Source: Planctomycetaceae bacterium (GTDB taxonomy: Bacteria; Planctomycetota; Planctomycetia; Pirellulales; Pirellulaceae). Taken from it: a stretch of DNA of 6,148 bases. The stretch covers positions 1 through 6,148 of the forward strand of contig SLEY01000552.1 of NCBI GenBank assembly GCA_007124535.1, given 5' to 3'. Shown here piece by piece: positions 4,874-6,148 of the stretch (position 1 is its first letter; every line of letters starts with the position of its first letter). Under the pieces are notes generated by a model. It ran no database searches. It was given only the letters and a program-made list of their open reading frames with translations, and was not told where the DNA came from. A program made the position numbers and the translations under genes.

Positions 4874-5752
4874 ATGTCTGCACCCGTTCTGAAACTGGGG
4901 ATTCCCGCCGGCAGCTTGCAGGAAGCGACCGGTCAGTTGTTCCGCCGCGCGGGTTACCGCATCACGTTTTCCTCCCGTTCGTACTATCCGCGCATCGACG
5001 ACGACCAAATCGAATGCCTGCTGATCCGGGCTCAGGAGATGGCCCGCTACGTCGAGCAGGGCATTTTGGATGCCGGCATAACGGGCCACGATTGGATCTT
5101 GGAAACCGGGGCGGATGTGGTCGAAATCTGCGAGTTGATCTTCTCGAAAGTCAGTCGGCGGCCCGTACGTTGGGTGCTCTGTGTGCCCGAGGACTCCCCG
5201 GTTCAGACGGTCGAGGATTTGCAGGACAAGCGGATCGCCACGGAAGCCGTCCAATTGACACGCGCGTTCCTGGCCCGCCACGGGGTGCAGGCGCGCGTCG
5301 AGTTTTCTTGGGGAGCGACCGAGGTCAAACCGCCCCGATTGGCCGATGCGATCGTCGAGGTGACCGAGACGGGCAGTTCGCTCCGAGCCAACAACCTGCG
5401 CATCGTGGCCGAAGTACTCCAGAGCACCACCCGCTTGATTGCCAATCGCGACGCCTGTCAAGACGCCTGGAAGATGCAGAAATTGGACAACATCGCCCTC
5501 ATGCTGCAGTCCTGCCTGAACGCCGAAGGCAAAGTGGGCCTGATGATGAACGTTCCCGAAACGCAATTGCCGCGGGTCTTGGAGGTCCTGCCGGCACTGC
5601 AGAAGCCCACGATATCCGCACTTTCGGACCCCCAGTGGGTGGATGTCAACACGATCGTGGACGAGACGGTGGTGCGTTCGATCGTCCCCCAGCTTCGGGA
5701 AGCCGGAGCCAAGGGCATCGTCGAATATCCGATCAACAAGATCATCGACTAA
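4874..5752 (+). CDS. hisG: ATP phosphoribosyltransferase HisG, long form
   Basis: 292 residues. Catalyses the first, committed step of histidine synthesis: ATP plus PRPP to phosphoribosyl-ATP. The N-terminal catalytic part (about 5-215) opens with LKLGIPAGSLQEAT, carries DAGITGHDWILETGADVVEI (66-85), and contains the PRPP-binding loop TETGSSLRANNLR at 164-176. Residues about 218-291 (VGLMMNVPETQLP, then GIVEYPINKII at the end) form the ACT-like HisG_C regulatory domain, which marks the long, hexameric, histidine-inhibited form; no HisZ partner is needed. The ATG at 4874 gives the standard N-terminus; AAGGAGG at 4855-4861, within the end of hisI, precedes it by 12 bases, a rather long spacing. 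Longer in-frame starts lie inside hisI and are rejected. HisI acts two steps later in the same pathway; the other his genes are not in this window. Confidence 0.96.
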   Translation: MSAPVLKLGIPAGSLQEATGQLFRRAGYRITFSSRSYYPRIDDDQIECLLIRAQEMARYVEQGILDAGITGHDWILETGADVVEICELIFSKVSRRPVRWVLCVPEDSPVQTVEDLQDKRIATEAVQLTRAFLARHGVQARVEFSWGATEVKPPRLADAIVEVTETGSSLRANNLRIVAEVLQSTTRLIANRDACQDAWKMQKLDNIALMLQSCLNAEGKVGLMMNVPETQLPRVLEVLPALQKPTISALSDPQWVDVNTIVDETVVRSIVPQLREAGAKGIVEYPINKIID

Positions 5753-5757
5753 GAATC

Positions 5758-5790
5758 CCGCAGTCTCGTTTCGTCCTTTCAGGGCTGCGG
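5758..5790 (+). terminator. Weak candidate terminator just after hisG
   Basis: CCGCAG (5758-5763) can pair with CTGCGG (5785-5790) around a 21-base loop in which CCT and AGG can also pair, followed by only three T bases. It begins five bases past the hisG stop codon. The long loop and short T-tail make it a poor intrinsic terminator. Confidence 0.25.
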
Positions 5791-5841
5791 TTTGAAATGA
5801 ATATCTTGACCCAGGGCGGCGTTTCGCGGCTATCGCCGCTT

Positions 5842-5868
5842 CGCTCTGCCGAGAGCTTTCGGCAAGCG
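5842..5868 (+). terminator. Strong hairpin downstream of hisG (candidate terminator)
   Basis: CGCT (5842-5845) plus TGCCGA (5847-5852) pair with TCGGCA (5859-5864) plus AGCG (5865-5868): ten base pairs with a single bulged C and a loop of six bases. TTTT follows at 5876-5879 and TTTTTT at 5884-5889. The T-runs are 7 and 15 bases beyond the stem, further than in a standard intrinsic terminator. It is the best candidate for the end of the hisI-hisG transcript. Confidence 0.4.
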
Positions 5869-5991
5869 TGCAGAATTTTGGCGTTTTTTCGGGGCGGCGC
5901 ATGGTCGGCCGCCGTCCGTGTGAGGTGGGGATCGCGGCGGTGTGCGGTGCTGGAGGTTTCAGGGGTCCGTGGTAGGGCGCGGGGGGTTCTC

Positions 5992-6148
5992 ATGAAGCCA
6001 CCCTTGCCGCGGCATGCGCCCCGGAACCGGCCGCGGGAATCCCGCGAAGAGGAGAAGCGGCTTCGTGGCATGGGCGAAGAAGTGGCGGCGTACCTGGATT
6101 ACGCCCTCCAGGCCCCCGGGATCCAACGCCACCGTTTCGTGCGACAGC
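5992..6148 (+). CDS. Unidentified protein, 3' partial
   Basis: From the ATG at 5992 the frame stays open for 52 codons to the window edge. The product begins MKPPLPRHAPRNRPRE, a Pro/Arg-rich and probably disordered start, then becomes helical and charged (SREEEKRLRG, EEVAAYLDYALQAPGI). Third codon positions are mostly G or C, as in the neighbouring genes, which favours real coding. The only ribosome-site-like sequence is GGGGGG at 5981-5986, five bases before the ATG, which is weak; the frame also stays open upstream, so a start at GTG 5947 or 5920 cannot be excluded. I do not recognise the family. The hairpins after hisG suggest a separate transcript. Confidence 0.45.
   Translation, partial: MKPPLPRHAPRNRPRESREEEKRLRGMGEEVAAYLDYALQAPGIQRHRFVRQ

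Larger units (their letters stand above)
5753..5991. other. Spacer between hisG and the next reading frame
   Basis: No convincing gene lies here. Besides the two candidate terminators it contains a small hairpin GCGGC-TATC-GCCGC at 5826-5839 and a GGCGGC/GCCGCC stem at 5893-5913 with a nine-base loop. The reverse-strand open frame across it has an Arg/Pro/Ser-rich unfamiliar product and is judged a composition artefact. Confidence 0.5.

Noticed and set aside
5806..5836. TTGACC as a -35 box for the last reading frame
   Set aside because: The best -10 (TATCGC at 19 bases) matches only three positions and sits inside a hairpin.
4466..5902. Long reverse-strand open frame of 478 codons opposite hisI and hisG
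   Set aside because: It lies fully antisense to two genes with unmistakable family motifs, and its product shows no recognisable domain. GC-rich codon use of the + strand genes keeps the opposite frame open.
5742..6071. Reverse-strand open frame of 109 codons at the right end
   Set aside because: The product is Arg/Ser/Pro-rich, begins opposite the forward frame at 5992, and has no recognisable features.

Overview
The window looks like chromosomal DNA of a Planctomycetota bacterium, perhaps Pirellulales-like. This is an inference from gene content: a GT9-type/FkbM fusion followed by a DUF6165 gene, an RpoD-like sigma factor with a long Asp/Glu-rich N-terminus, GC-rich codon use, and loosely packed genes with long spacers. 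All supported genes are on the + strand. No tRNA, rRNA, CRISPR array, insertion sequence or phage gene was seen.

Layout. (1) Positions 1-1559 hold the 3' end of a cell-surface glycan gene (end of a GT9-like glycosyltransferase domain fused to an FkbM methyltransferase). It overlaps a small DUF6165 gene through a TAATG stop/start junction. (2) Positions 1560-2236 are a non-coding interval of about 680 bases. It is AT-richer in its middle and carries several inverted repeats. (3) Positions 2237-3817 encode a primary-type sigma-70 factor that probably starts at a TTG codon. (4) Positions 3818-4030 form a 213-base spacer with a perfect 9-bp hairpin. (5) Positions 4031-4396 encode a small three-helix membrane protein of the DUF4870/Tic20-like family. 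(6) Positions 4483-5752 hold hisI and hisG, seven bases apart, covering two steps early in histidine synthesis. (7) Positions 5753-5991 are a spacer with strong hairpins, after which an unidentified reading frame begins at 5992 and runs off the window.

How the genes relate. The first pair is one translationally coupled unit, probably for modifying surface polysaccharide. hisI and hisG form a second unit. The HisG is the long form with its own C-terminal regulatory domain, so no HisZ partner is expected. The sigma factor and the DUF4870 gene lie between these units and have no evident functional link to them.

I did not find a convincing new multi-gene system. The points most worth a second look are the acidic tail and Arg-rich insert of the sigma factor, the GT9-FkbM-DUF6165 unit, and the structured non-coding leaders ahead of the sigma gene and ahead of hisI.
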